This document shows, one piece after another, positions 28,057 through 37,168 of a stretch of DNA of 64,000 bases (positions are counted from its first letter, which is position 1; each line of letters begins with the position of its first letter). The DNA comes from Chryseobacterium rhizoplanae. GTDB taxonomy: Bacteria; Bacteroidota; Bacteroidia; Flavobacteriales; Weeksellaceae. The translations under genes were made by a program, and so were the position numbers. The notes beneath the pieces are model-generated. The model ran no database searches, was not told the origin of the DNA, and saw only the letters and a list, made by a program, of their open reading frames with translations. The stretch covers positions 248,001 to 312,000 of the forward strand of contig NZ_FXTC01000004.1 of NCBI RefSeq assembly GCF_900182655.1, given 5' to 3'.

Positions 28057-29628
28057 TTACTTGTAATCCTTAGAACTTCTTCTGGGTTCTTTTAGTTCCG
28101 GCCATTTTACCGTTTCCCCTTTATCATCCTGAGGCATTGCTCTCTTTTCTCTGTTTGTGAATTCCGGGTCTTCAGAAGCCATATAAGCTAATGCTGCCGT
28201 TAAGATCACATTGTTTTTCACCTCATCAAAAACAATTTTATCATAGGTATCTTTTGTCGTGTGCCAAGTATATCCAAAATATCCCCAGTTCAGAGAACCT
28301 AAAGAAAATCCTGGTACTCCGGCAGCCACAAATGATGCATGATCAGAACCACCACCGCCAGGCATTCCTGGGAAATCAGTTTTAATGTGGTTTTTTACAG
28401 CCTTTGGAACACCGTCAAGCCATTTACCAATATAATCATAAGCTTTTACAAATCCCTGACCACTGATATTCACAACACGGCCGGTTCCGTTATCCTGATT
28501 AAAAGCAGCCTGCACTCCTTTTATAATCTCAGGATTATCCATCACAAAACCTCTGGAACCGTTTAATCCCTGCTCCTCACTTCCCCAAAGTCCGATGACG
28601 ATGGTTCTCTTGTTGTTAGGATAATATTTTTTCAGGATTCGCATGGTTTCCAGCATCGTAATCGTTCCCGTTCCGTTATCTGTAGCACCCTGAGCTCCGT
28701 CCCAAGAATCAAGGTGAGCCGAAAGAATCACATATTCATCCGGTTTTTCCTTTCCTTTGATCATCCCAATAGTATTGAAACTTTTGGCTTCAGGAAGTAT
28801 TTTAGACTGGGCATCAATTTTTATTTTAGGAAGCGTTCCTTTTTCTGCCATTCTGTAAAGCATTCCATAATCTTCCACATCAATATCAATCATGGGAATT
28901 TTGGTTGTTTTTGCTCCGAATATTCTGTTAGCGCCCATGATTCCGGTCCAGTTGGAAATGGCAATTCCCGCCGCTCCTACTTTTTCCAGAGCCTCCGGAA
29001 GGCTGTTGTTGTCATATCCGATATTCTTCACATAAGCAGTGAAATCTTTCGCCGCCTGCTCTTTTTCTGCTTTAAGCTTTTCATACAGCTCAGGAGTAGC
29101 AAATTCTTTGATCTGATCATCAGAACGTCCGATTTTCTGGTACTGTGCCATCAGCACTATTTTCCCTTTTGCAGAAGGAAGCCATTGATCAAACTCTGCT
29201 TTGGAAGATACTTTTGGAAGAATTACTACTTCTGCCTCAATTGCTTTTTTAGTAGCAGGACTCCATGCAAGCTGTGTAGCTGCCAGAGATTTTACACGCG
29301 GAAACGTCATATCCACATGGGTAGTTCCTCTCTGCCATCCTTTCCATGTTCCAAACTGCTGAAGATTGGCATCTATTCCCCATGAACGGAGCTTACCTGC
29401 GCTCCATTCATTAGCGGCAAGCATTTCGGGAGTTCCTACAAGACGCGGTCCGATACCATCCAACAGCTCATATGCCAGGTTTTCCAGCTGGGAATTATTA
29501 TTTACTTCATCTACAAAACTTTTTACGATAGGGTTTAGCCTTTCTTTTGGGTCAACCTTTACCTGAGCCCAGGAAAACTGAGCAGCCAGCACCACTGCAG
29601 GCACTGCAAAAAATCTATTTATCCTCAT
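28057..29628 (-). CDS. Secreted M28 family metallopeptidase
   Basis: This 523-residue zinc peptidase has a Sec signal peptide (MRINRFFAVPAVVLAAQFSWAQ). A PA-like insert lies in the N-terminal half. The M28 metal site is HLDSWDGAQGATDNGTG, with SEEQGLNGS and SDHASF supplying further metal ligands and the catalytic Glu. It probably acts as an aminopeptidase or carboxypeptidase in the periplasm or outside. The start at 29628 is chosen because the 35 codons before it are not part of a signal peptide. No T9SS C-terminal domain is visible. Confidence 0.88.
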   Translation of the reverse strand: MRINRFFAVPAVVLAAQFSWAQVKVDPKERLNPIVKSFVDEVNNNSQLENLAYELLDGIGPRLVGTPEMLAANEWSAGKLRSWGIDANLQQFGTWKGWQRGTTHVDMTFPRVKSLAATQLAWSPATKKAIEAEVVILPKVSSKAEFDQWLPSAKGKIVLMAQYQKIGRSDDQIKEFATPELYEKLKAEKEQAAKDFTAYVKNIGYDNNSLPEALEKVGAAGIAISNWTGIMGANRIFGAKTTKIPMIDIDVEDYGMLYRMAEKGTLPKIKIDAQSKILPEAKSFNTIGMIKGKEKPDEYVILSAHLDSWDGAQGATDNGTGTITMLETMRILKKYYPNNKRTIVIGLWGSEEQGLNGSRGFVMDNPEIIKGVQAAFNQDNGTGRVVNISGQGFVKAYDYIGKWLDGVPKAVKNHIKTDFPGMPGGGGSDHASFVAAGVPGFSLGSLNWGYFGYTWHTTKDTYDKIVFDEVKNNVILTAALAYMASEDPEFTNREKRAMPQDDKGETVKWPELKEPRRSSKDYK

Positions 29629-29905
29629 AATATATATTGATTGGTTTAAAGATAAAAGAAATTGGGGAGATGATGAAAAATTGAGCCTAAAAAAGAGGTT
29701 TTCCAGTGATATTATGCATGAAAACAATAACAAAAATCCGCTAATAACTATAATTTATAAAAAAGCATCAATATGAAGTTCAGATTACCATAATGATGTA
29801 GTATAAAAAATAACACTTGATTATATTGAATTACAGTAAAACAAGCCTAAACGGGAAGTTTTCATCCTAGTTTCAGATCCTAAAATGTATTGAATTGAGG
29901 GAGAT
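29629..29905. other. Intergenic region, no gene seen
   Basis: This AT-rich stretch of about 280 bases lies between the start of the M28 gene and the terminator of the H1-like gene. No open frame, hairpin or clear promoter box could be supported. Confidence 0.4.
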
Positions 29906-29932
29906 AAAAAAAGCCGGCTTCAAAAGCCGGCT
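29906..29932 (-). terminator. Terminator of the histone H1-like gene
   Basis: AGCCGGCTT and AAGCCGGCT pair around CAA, followed by T6 on the minus strand. Confidence 0.85.
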
Positions 29933-29941
29933 AAAAGTAAA

Positions 29942-30118
29942 TTATTTTTTAGCTTCTTCTACAGAAACTTTTCTGAAGTCTTTGAACAATTTGCTTAGTT
30001 CTAAAGCTGCTTTACGAGCTCTTGTACCAGCAGCCTTGTTTCCTTTTTCTGCTTGTTGGTTTGCCTCAGTTGTGAACGCTTCAAATTCTGCGTTGATTTT
30101 TTCAATTAGTTCTTTCAT
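29942..30118 (-). CDS. Histone H1-like small basic protein
   Basis: This 58-residue protein (MKELIEKINAEFEAF at the start, GNKAAGTRARKAALELSKL in the middle, VSVEEAKK at the end) matches the short histone-H1/Hc1-like proteins that nearly all flavobacteria carry once. They are lysine-rich, helical and thought to coat or compact DNA. It is a single-gene unit with a strong terminator. Confidence 0.85.
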   Translation of the reverse strand: MKELIEKINAEFEAFTTEANQQAEKGNKAAGTRARKAALELSKLFKDFRKVSVEEAKK

Positions 30119-30412
30119 TTATTTAAAAATTTAGGCTGCAAATATAGGTTTTATGGTGATTCCAGCCTAATTGTGTTGAAAAAAAATAGTGGATTTAATT
30201 ATTTTTTTTGAGTCTTTCCACAATTCAATTTAATTTTTAAAATAAAATCGAAATATTACCGGAAATCAGCCATCTGTTTGAATCTGAAACGCGTTATACA
30301 TCAAGATATCAATAAACCCTTAAGAATCAATACGAATTGAAGAAAACGAAGGCTTTATTTGAAACTCATCTGACCTCAACCTTTCCATAATAACTTCATT
30401 GTTATTAATAAT

Positions 30413-31828
30413 TTAAAACATTAATTCCTGAACTTTATTTCCTGCTTTCTGTAACAAAATAATGCTTTCAGAAGTAATCCGCTCTGCAAAAACAATCCGG
30501 AAATGAAATTGATATTTATCCGTAAAAGAAAAGGTGTCCCCGGGAGTAAATAAAATCTTCCGCTTTTCACAATATTCATAGAATCTTTTCATATCAACAT
30601 TCTCCGGAAGCTGCCCCCAAATACTATATCCACCCTGAGGCCTGTGAAAATAAGAACCTTCGGGAAAAGAATTTCTTAAAGCATCCAATACCTGAATAGC
30701 CTGCTGGTTGAGCTTTTTCCGGAATGAACGCAAATGTCTTTCATAGCTGTTTCCCTGCAACAGTTTCAAAACCAATTCCTGATAAACAGGAGAAACCGAC
30801 CGGCCTAAAGAAAACCTTACTCTTTCGGATTTTGCATAAAAATTACCTGCATAGAGCCAGCCTAAACGGATTCCCGGCGCCAACGTTTTTGAAAATGATG
30901 AATAGGTCATGACCAATCCTTTGGTATCAAAACTTTTTATACACCGGGGTCTTTGTTCACAGAAATAGAGATCGGAATACATATCATTTTCAATGATACA
31001 CAACTGATGTTGTTCTGCAATACTCAACAATTCTACCTTAACCTCATCACTCATAAGTACACCTGTAGGATTATGAAAGTTCGGAGTTACAACCAAGGCA
31101 CGAATATCGTTTTCAGCACAGACGGTTCTGAAATATTCCGTATCAAAACCACTTCTGTAATGAACAGGAATTTCGATCACTTTAAGATCGAGATTAGCAA
31201 TAACTTCCAATACAGAGAATACACAAGGACTTTCAACAGCAACCACATCTCCGGGTTTGGTAACAGATTTCAAAGCGATCGTAAGTGCCTGTAATGCACC
31301 ATCGGTAATGATTATTTCATCAGGATTTAAAGTACAGCCATACGTTCTCATTTGTTTGGCAATCTGTTTTCTTAATGTTTCCAGACCACTTAACGGGTAG
31401 TACCTGAGCAGTGCTGCTCCTTTTTCCCGAATCACTTCCTGCATCGTTCTGAGGATGAGTTTCTGCGGAATCAGCAAATCTCCGGGCACAGCAGTGTTGA
31501 AAGAACTTGATTCTGAAGTCCTTTTGGAAGTCAACATCATATTTTTCATAAACTCTGCATCTCTTACTACCACAGGCAGTTTTGTTCTGATTTCAGGAAT
31601 ATTCTCTTCCTGATTTTCTGCAACAAAATATCCTGACCTCGGATGACTCTTGATTAACCCTTTAATCAGAAGGTATTCAAATCCGCTTTGTACAGAACTT
31701 GTACTAAGTTTGTATTTTTCTTTAATTTCACGAACGGACGGAAGTCTGTCTTTTTCCTGCAAAATTCCACTACGGATCTGTTTTTCTATTACTGCTGTAA
31801 AAATTTCGTATTTATAAGATTTTGCCAT
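30413..31828 (-). CDS. MocR-type regulator: GntR helix-turn-helix fused to aminotransferase domain
   Basis: Of 471 residues the first 75 are a GntR winged helix (LPSVREIKEKYKLSTSSVQS, then LIKSHPRSGYFV). The rest is a fold-type I aminotransferase domain with ITDGALQAL, NFHNPTGVLMS and the PLP lysine in SFSKTLAPGIRLGW. MocR proteins use PLP or an amino compound as an effector and usually control a neighbouring gene. The divergent gene at 31943 is a likely target. Confidence 0.9.
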   Translation of the reverse strand: MAKSYKYEIFTAVIEKQIRSGILQEKDRLPSVREIKEKYKLSTSSVQSGFEYLLIKGLIKSHPRSGYFVAENQEENIPEIRTKLPVVVRDAEFMKNMMLTSKRTSESSSFNTAVPGDLLIPQKLILRTMQEVIREKGAALLRYYPLSGLETLRKQIAKQMRTYGCTLNPDEIIITDGALQALTIALKSVTKPGDVVAVESPCVFSVLEVIANLDLKVIEIPVHYRSGFDTEYFRTVCAENDIRALVVTPNFHNPTGVLMSDEVKVELLSIAEQHQLCIIENDMYSDLYFCEQRPRCIKSFDTKGLVMTYSSFSKTLAPGIRLGWLYAGNFYAKSERVRFSLGRSVSPVYQELVLKLLQGNSYERHLRSFRKKLNQQAIQVLDALRNSFPEGSYFHRPQGGYSIWGQLPENVDMKRFYEYCEKRKILFTPGDTFSFTDKYQFHFRIVFAERITSESIILLQKAGNKVQELMF

Positions 31829-31918
31829 AATACACTGTACTGAACAAATTTATAAATTTATCTTTCTGTACCGATTATATTTTAGCAAACTGTATCCCTT
31901 TTAAATAGATTAATCTTA

Positions 31919-31926
31919 TAATTTTG
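31919..31926 (+). promoter_or_regulatory. -7 promoter box TAATTTTG
   Basis: The box matches TAnnTTTG and lies 16 bases before the ATG of the GNAT-like gene, inside the 114-base MocR divergent region. Confidence 0.45.
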
Positions 31927-31942
31927 AATAAAAAAAGATCCC

Positions 31943-32458
31943 ATGGATATCATTTCAAAATTTACAGTAGGTTCTGAAGAGGGAATTTCTGATCTTATAG
32001 CCATTATTGATTCGTCCGTTTACGCCTTACACAAGGAGTTTGTTACAGAAGATGAGATTAAAAAATATATTCATAATGAAATAGATCCGAGAAAAATGAT
32101 CAATGACCTGAATGATCTCTCCAACCAGCTGATCATGACGTATGCAGATCAGAAACCTGTCGGATACAGTATTATCAAAAGCGGTTCTCTACATCCTGGC
32201 ATACCGGAGAGGAAAAGAGCAACAGAAATAAGTTTTGTGATACTGTCAGAGTATGATTTTCCTGAAACAAGGCAGTCCCTTTGGAAAAAGTGCAGATCCG
32301 CAGTGAGCTTCACGGATATTGTATGGACCAATATGCTGGATCATGATCCGCTTTCGGAGTTTTTAAAAGAATCTGGTTTTGTATCTGCTGTCAGTTCAAA
32401 AGTCGGCCCATTCCTGCTTCCATCGCATATTTTAGAATTGGAGATTAATAAAAGTTAG
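31943..32458 (+). CDS. GNAT-like protein
   Basis: This 171-residue protein has the order of an acetyltransferase-like fold: IIDSSVYALHKEFVTEDEI, then the strands LIMTYADQKPVGYSIIKSG and ATEISFVIL, and a C-terminal LSEFLKESGFV helix-strand. No clear pyrophosphate-binding Q/RxxGxG/A loop is seen, so a degenerate or unusual N-acetyltransferase is possible. It is divergent from the MocR gene and probably controlled by it. Confidence 0.5.
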   Translation: MDIISKFTVGSEEGISDLIAIIDSSVYALHKEFVTEDEIKKYIHNEIDPRKMINDLNDLSNQLIMTYADQKPVGYSIIKSGSLHPGIPERKRATEISFVILSEYDFPETRQSLWKKCRSAVSFTDIVWTNMLDHDPLSEFLKESGFVSAVSSKVGPFLLPSHILELEINKS

Positions 32459-32522
32459 TAAACCACAGAAATATTATTGAGAGGAGCTATCATTCCTATT
32501 TTTTTATTTCACTTAAAATTAT

Positions 32523-32552
32523 TTTGAGTGAACTATGGTTTTATTATCTTTG
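32523..32552 (+). promoter_or_regulatory. Promoter of the AraC gene
   Basis: TTTG at 32523-32526 and TATCTTTG at 32545-32552 are 18 bases apart, a fit to the Bacteroidota -33/-7 promoter layout. The ATG follows 20 bases later. Confidence 0.6.
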
Positions 32553-32571
32553 ATTTTTATAATTTTTACTT

Positions 32572-33486
32572 ATGAGCGATCAACTGGAAACCATAGAAGA
32601 TTATTACAAACGTATCCGTAAGAACCAGATCAAAATGTTTGATTCTGAAGATTTTGAAATGGGTAAATCTCATTTCAACATTTCAATGCGGAAATACTGT
32701 AGTTTTAAGAGTCCTTACAACCGCCGTGATTATTATAAAATCAGTTTTATCATTGGAAAAGGAACCATTCATTATGGCACCCATCAGCTGTATATAGACC
32801 GTCCGGCATTATTCTTCCCTTCTCCAAGCATTCCCTACTCCTGGGAGTGCGAAAGTGATTTGCAGGAAGGATATTTCTGCCTGTTCAACCAGGAATTTTT
32901 TAACGGAAATTCAGAATTCAATCTGTTTAAAAAGACTTCAATGTTCAAAGAATGGAGCAAGCCTGTCATTTTTCTGACCGAGGAACAGACCCAGCTGGCT
33001 ACTCTTTATTTTGATCAGATTTACAGAATGAATAATTCTGCCTATCCCTTCCGTTGCAGCAGTATCAAAAGTAATCTGGCATCCGTCATGCATCTGGCAA
33101 TGGAAAACCGTGTGGAAGACATCAATCCTAACGAACTTCCTGCAAATGTGCGTTTATACAGATTATTTGATGAACTGCTCAACAAACAGTTTCCTCTGGA
33201 TTCCCCGGCCTATCCGCTTGCATTAAAAACTCCTTCGGACTTTGCCGAGCACCTTAATGTACATGTGAATCATTTGAATTCTTCAGTAAAATCCGTCACC
33301 CATCTTACGACAACACAAATCATTAAAGAAAAGATGTTTGAAGAGTCTAAAAATCTCCTGAAGTACACCAACTGGGACATTGCTCAGATCGGTTATACCT
33401 TAGGTTTTGATCAGCCTGCTCATTTTAATAATTTCTTTAAAAAGCATGCCCGGACTTCACCATTAAAATTTAAGAATTTAGCTTAA
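32572..33486 (+). CDS. AraC family transcriptional regulator
   Basis: This 304-residue regulator has an N-terminal sensing domain with YNRRDYYKISFIIGKG and RPALFFPSPSIPYSWE. The AraC DNA-binding end has NHLNSSVKSVTHLTTTQI, WDIAQIGYTLGFDQPAHFNN and RTSPLKFK. It is a paralogue of the regulator at 13578-14516 and lies 82 bases before an efflux gene in the same direction, which it probably controls. Confidence 0.88.
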   Translation: MSDQLETIEDYYKRIRKNQIKMFDSEDFEMGKSHFNISMRKYCSFKSPYNRRDYYKISFIIGKGTIHYGTHQLYIDRPALFFPSPSIPYSWECESDLQEGYFCLFNQEFFNGNSEFNLFKKTSMFKEWSKPVIFLTEEQTQLATLYFDQIYRMNNSAYPFRCSSIKSNLASVMHLAMENRVEDINPNELPANVRLYRLFDELLNKQFPLDSPAYPLALKTPSDFAEHLNVHVNHLNSSVKSVTHLTTTQIIKEKMFEESKNLLKYTNWDIAQIGYTLGFDQPAHFNNFFKKHARTSPLKFKNLA

Positions 33487-33545
33487 TATTTGATTTTTGT
33501 AATTTTTACTTTGTCTTTTAAAATTCAATTTCTTATTTCTTGACT

Positions 33546-33553
33546 TATTTTTG
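33546..33553 (+). promoter_or_regulatory. -7 promoter box TATTTTTG
   Basis: The box matches TAnnTTTG and lies 15 bases before the efflux-gene ATG. The efflux gene therefore may have its own promoter after the AraC gene. Confidence 0.45.
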
Positions 33554-33568
33554 CATTGTAAAAAATGA

Positions 33569-34780
33569 ATGAACATGTTGAGAGAAGCATCTGAAAAAAG
33601 AATCAGATTAATTACCATTATGGCTTTCGTGTCTATTCCGCTTTCGGGGTTTGTCACGGATATATATTTACCGTCGTTCCCTTCTATGGCCAAAGAAATG
33701 ATGGTTTCAGAAAAAGATATCCAGATCACTCTGACCTCATATCTTCTGAGCTACGGGATTTCCCAGTTGTTTGTGGGAGGAATTCTGGACAGCATCGGGC
33801 GCTACCGTCCCAAACTGATCGCATTATTTCTGTTAATCCTGACAAGTATTTTAATTACCATGACGAACAGCATCTTATTGATCTGCCTGCTTCGTATTCT
33901 TCAGGGAGCAGCAGTTTCTGTTCTTGTTGTAGCTACCCGTGCTATTTTTGTAGATATTTATGATGCGGAGAAGGTGAAGCATTACCTGAGCTATTTTACC
34001 ATTGTATGGTCGTGCGGTCCCATTCTGGCACCTTTCCTCGGAGGTTATCTTGAGAAAATATTTAACTGGCATGCTAATTTTTATTTCCTTGCCGCATACG
34101 CTGCATTTCTTTTTCTTTTTGAATGGTTCTTTAGCGGAGAGAGCCTTCCTCAGAAAAAGAAACTGGATCTTTCTGAGAATATCAGCCTTTACAAAATGAT
34201 GCTTAAGAACAGGATTTTCATGCTGGGAATTTTCATATTAGGACTGAGCTACTCTATCGTTATGCTATTCAATATTACCGGGCCGTTTATTATTGAAAAC
34301 ACTTTCCATTTCACTCCGGTTGTTATTGGATATTGTACATTAATCCTGGGATTTTCCTGGATGATCGGAGGTTTTATCGGGAAACGCAAACTGACTCTTG
34401 GTTTCAGATCAAGGATTTTACAGCCTATTTTTCTCCAGCTGATCCTTATCACAGGATTGATCACTACCAGCTATTTTGCAGAAAGCCTTTTTATTATGAT
34501 TCCATTTGCCTTTTTTATTCATATCTGTTCCGGAATTTTATTTACTTCCTTTTTTACGACAAGTATGCTTTACTTTCCGAAAAATGCAGGCACTGCCGGT
34601 GGATTGATGGGTGGACTGGTATATGTAATCACTTCTGTAACAAGTTTTATCATCTCAGTAAGCGGAACTGTAACGGATCAAAAAGGTCTTTCCTGGCGCT
34701 ATCTGATCATTGCTTGTTTCCTCCTGGGGGTCATTCTTATTATGCATCAGGCCGTTAAAAAAGAAAAAGCAGAGAATTAA
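33569..34780 (+). CDS. Bcr/CflA-type MFS drug efflux transporter
   Basis: This 403-residue protein has 12 hydrophobic helices. It has the DHA1 signatures SGFVTDIYLPSFPSMAKEM in helix 1, DSIGRYRPKLIAL in the 2-3 loop and LLRILQGAAVSVLVVATRAI in helix 4. Members expel drugs or metabolites such as bicyclomycin or chloramphenicol with protons. An alternative ATG lies two codons downstream. The AraC gene before it is the likely regulator. Confidence 0.87.
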   Translation: MNMLREASEKRIRLITIMAFVSIPLSGFVTDIYLPSFPSMAKEMMVSEKDIQITLTSYLLSYGISQLFVGGILDSIGRYRPKLIALFLLILTSILITMTNSILLICLLRILQGAAVSVLVVATRAIFVDIYDAEKVKHYLSYFTIVWSCGPILAPFLGGYLEKIFNWHANFYFLAAYAAFLFLFEWFFSGESLPQKKKLDLSENISLYKMMLKNRIFMLGIFILGLSYSIVMLFNITGPFIIENTFHFTPVVIGYCTLILGFSWMIGGFIGKRKLTLGFRSRILQPIFLQLILITGLITTSYFAESLFIMIPFAFFIHICSGILFTSFFTTSMLYFPKNAGTAGGLMGGLVYVITSVTSFIISVSGTVTDQKGLSWRYLIIACFLLGVILIMHQAVKKEKAEN

Positions 34781-34793
34781 TCTCTGCTTTTTT
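34764..34793 (+). terminator. Terminator of the efflux gene
   Basis: A 12-bp stem (AAAAAGCAGAGA with TCTCTGCTTTTT) encloses the stop codon in its loop and ends in a T run. Confidence 0.8.
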
Positions 34794-34896
34794 AATGGAT
34801 TACACTTTCAATACTCTTGTTTTATAGTGATAAGAAAAGCAGCTACCAGAAGGCCACTGCTTATTAAATTGTTATCTAAGTTTATAATACATAATT

Positions 34897-36462
34897 CTAG
34901 AAAGGCTCTGCAACGGTGTTGTTCATTTCAACTACGAATTGTACATCGGGAGTTAAGCTTGTTCCGTTCAAGTAAATCCAATCTGTTCCTGACTTATTAT
35001 ATACCTGCAGATAATAGGTATTGCCAATTCCCGTCACGTCCTTGAAAGCTACAGTATCTCCGTTTTCAACACTTGATGAAAAGTTTCCTGCCTTTTTCTT
35101 TACAATTTGAAGTTGTAGGTTGTAAGTCATTTTTCCATATTTTGGATAAAAATAATAACTTCCTGATGTCCAATACCAAAAGTTATTGAGTAACATGCTA
35201 CTTTCTACTCTTACATATCCTTCTTTCAAATCAAAATAATTGGCATTATCTCCGATATTTACGATATTAAACCAAGTTCTTGCATCAGGGGTCATTGATG
35301 AAACCCTTAACCAATCATCCGGTGTTGAGAGATTCATATTAACATATTTTCCTGTTGATACAGATTTCAATGAAATACGATCATGTTTTCTGAATTTTAC
35401 ACTTTTCGTAGGAGTCGTCTGATCGGAATAAACATTTGCTTCTATGGGGTAATGATCTGAATAATCTGCCCAATAATATTTTGCTCCTACCATATTTGTA
35501 TAAGTCATTAGCTTGGAAGACACCGGATCAAATGCTATATTCTGCCAGCTTGGTGGCACCAAATGATCATTTGATACCAGAATATAATCCAGATATTCTT
35601 GTTTATTGGCAGGATAAGGGTAATGATAAGAAGCCATGGTGTTGGTTTTCGTATCCCATGAATACGGCAATCCTTTGTATGCAGGAGCTTTTACATTCAA
35701 GGTTTGCAGCATATTGGAATATTCTGAAGTATTTTTTATAATGTTGAAATCTCCACCATAAATCACCATTTCATCCTCGGGAATATTCAATCCGTCTACA
35801 AATGACTTCATCATTCCCAGCTGCTGCTGACGGATTTCCACTTCTCTTCCGCCGCAAGATGGTTGTGTAGACTGTGTATGAACTGCTATAAAATGGACAC
35901 GTTTTCCGTCTTTTAAGATTCTCGCATAAGCAAAACCTTTCAGGCTAAATCCATCAAAATCACATCCTGCCGGAAAGATAAACTGATCCATTCTTTCTAT
36001 TGGATATTTACTGGCAATCATCACGCCTCCATTTTCGAATCCGCCAGAAATGATATCACGCCAATGACCTTGAGTACTGTTCCATCCATTTTTGGTCTGT
36101 CCTACTACAGGTGTCTGATAGGGAAAAGTAGGAAGAAGTTTTTCACGGAGTTTTCCAGCTGCTGCATTATCAAAACATTCCTGAAGTAAAAGTACATCGT
36201 AATTCTTCAAAAAGGAAGCCTCACCTAGTTTTTCTGCTCTTGTAAACTGAGACCATTGTGTGGTGGAAGCCACTTTGATATCCCTTAGTAAGAAAGTATT
36301 ATAGGATAATACTTTAATATTTGGAAAAGCAGCTCTCATGGCATTTTCCTGTGGATTAGGAAGAGTCTCATCTGGCTGAAACTGATCTGACCTGCATGAT
36401 AATAGGGTTAAAAGGTAAAGCACCGGAATAAACCGGAATAATAAAAATTTCATTAGATTCAT
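34897..36462 (-). CDS. Sphingomyelinase-like lipoprotein (endonuclease/exonuclease/phosphatase fold)
   Basis: This 521-residue protein has a lipoprotein signal ending LLTLLSC (Cys23). The DNase-I-like catalytic domain has VLSYNTFLL, LLLQECFDN (metal-binding Glu), GGDFNI and SDHYPIEA (catalytic His). That order, with an HFIAVHTQS strand, fits bacterial neutral sphingomyelinase C. The last 150 residues form a beta-rich domain (KHDRISLKSVSTGKYVNM) like a fascin or trefoil fold that may bind membranes or glycans. It would hydrolyse sphingomyelin or another phospholipid outside the cell. A second ATG three codons on may be the start. Confidence 0.85.
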   Translation of the reverse strand: MNLMKFLLFRFIPVLYLLTLLSCRSDQFQPDETLPNPQENAMRAAFPNIKVLSYNTFLLRDIKVASTTQWSQFTRAEKLGEASFLKNYDVLLLQECFDNAAAGKLREKLLPTFPYQTPVVGQTKNGWNSTQGHWRDIISGGFENGGVMIASKYPIERMDQFIFPAGCDFDGFSLKGFAYARILKDGKRVHFIAVHTQSTQPSCGGREVEIRQQQLGMMKSFVDGLNIPEDEMVIYGGDFNIIKNTSEYSNMLQTLNVKAPAYKGLPYSWDTKTNTMASYHYPYPANKQEYLDYILVSNDHLVPPSWQNIAFDPVSSKLMTYTNMVGAKYYWADYSDHYPIEANVYSDQTTPTKSVKFRKHDRISLKSVSTGKYVNMNLSTPDDWLRVSSMTPDARTWFNIVNIGDNANYFDLKEGYVRVESSMLLNNFWYWTSGSYYFYPKYGKMTYNLQLQIVKKKAGNFSSSVENGDTVAFKDVTGIGNTYYLQVYNKSGTDWIYLNGTSLTPDVQFVVEMNNTVAEPF

Positions 36463-36606
36463 AAGTGTTTTAAGTTAAATTGTTTTGTTTTGCTACGGCC
36501 AAAGTATAGTTTACGGCATAAACAAAAATGAACTGAATGTTATCTAAATAATAATTTTCCGGTCCGGCATTTAACTATTAAAAAATTATCATAATCCAAA
36601 GGCCTG

Positions 36607-36642
36607 ATTAGTTTTAATTGAAACTAATTTTCCGTATATTTG
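36607..36642 (+). promoter_or_regulatory. Palindromic operator and promoter of the marR-usp operon
   Basis: ATTAGTTT and AAACTAAT form an exact 8-bp inverted repeat with a six-base centre (36607-36628). It lies immediately before the -7 box TATATTTG (36635-36642). The place between -33 and -7 is ideal for repression by the MarR protein encoded next. Confidence 0.65.
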
Positions 36643-36691
36643 TTAGGGTAAATCATGCTAAAATCCTTTTGTCTTACATCACTATAAAAGT

Positions 36692-37168
36692 ATGCCCGTA
36701 AAACAGAATAACATATCGGAACTGGCTCTGGAACTCGGTCTGGCAATGAGTGAGATGAAAAGCCGTCTCCGGCAGAAAATCCAGGCTACTATTAATGAAT
36801 ATGATCCGGATTTGTCTTTTGAACTGATTGAAATCCTGGGATTGCTTTCACGAAATAGTGGCATCAACCAGCAGGAAATAGGAAATAAAGTAAGCAAAGA
36901 CAAATCAAGTATTACCTATCTTATCAACAGTCTTGTAAAACGAAATCTTGTTGAACGGATAGCGGATAAAAACGACCGGAGAAATAAGCAGATCTTTTTG
37001 ACTCCTAAGGGTAAACAGATTGTTGAAACCGTTTATCCATGGGCATTGGGTCTTTACAAAAAGGCGGTTGGTAATATTGACGAAGAGGAGATCAGCAAAG
37101 CTTTGCTCTTAGTAAAAAAAATGACAGCAAACCTGGAAAAAACAGGATCAAAATATGATACATTATGA
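36692..37168 (+). CDS. MarR family transcriptional regulator
   Basis: This 158-residue winged-helix protein has the MarR recognition region INQQEIGNKVSKDKSSITYLINSLVKRNLV and the wing RIADKNDRRNKQIFLTPKG. A palindrome just upstream is a good candidate for autoregulation. The stop overlaps the next start in ATGA, so the universal stress protein gene is translationally coupled to it. The ligand is unknown. Confidence 0.9.
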   Translation: MPVKQNNISELALELGLAMSEMKSRLRQKIQATINEYDPDLSFELIEILGLLSRNSGINQQEIGNKVSKDKSSITYLINSLVKRNLVERIADKNDRRNKQIFLTPKGKQIVETVYPWALGLYKKAVGNIDEEEISKALLLVKKMTANLEKTGSKYDTL

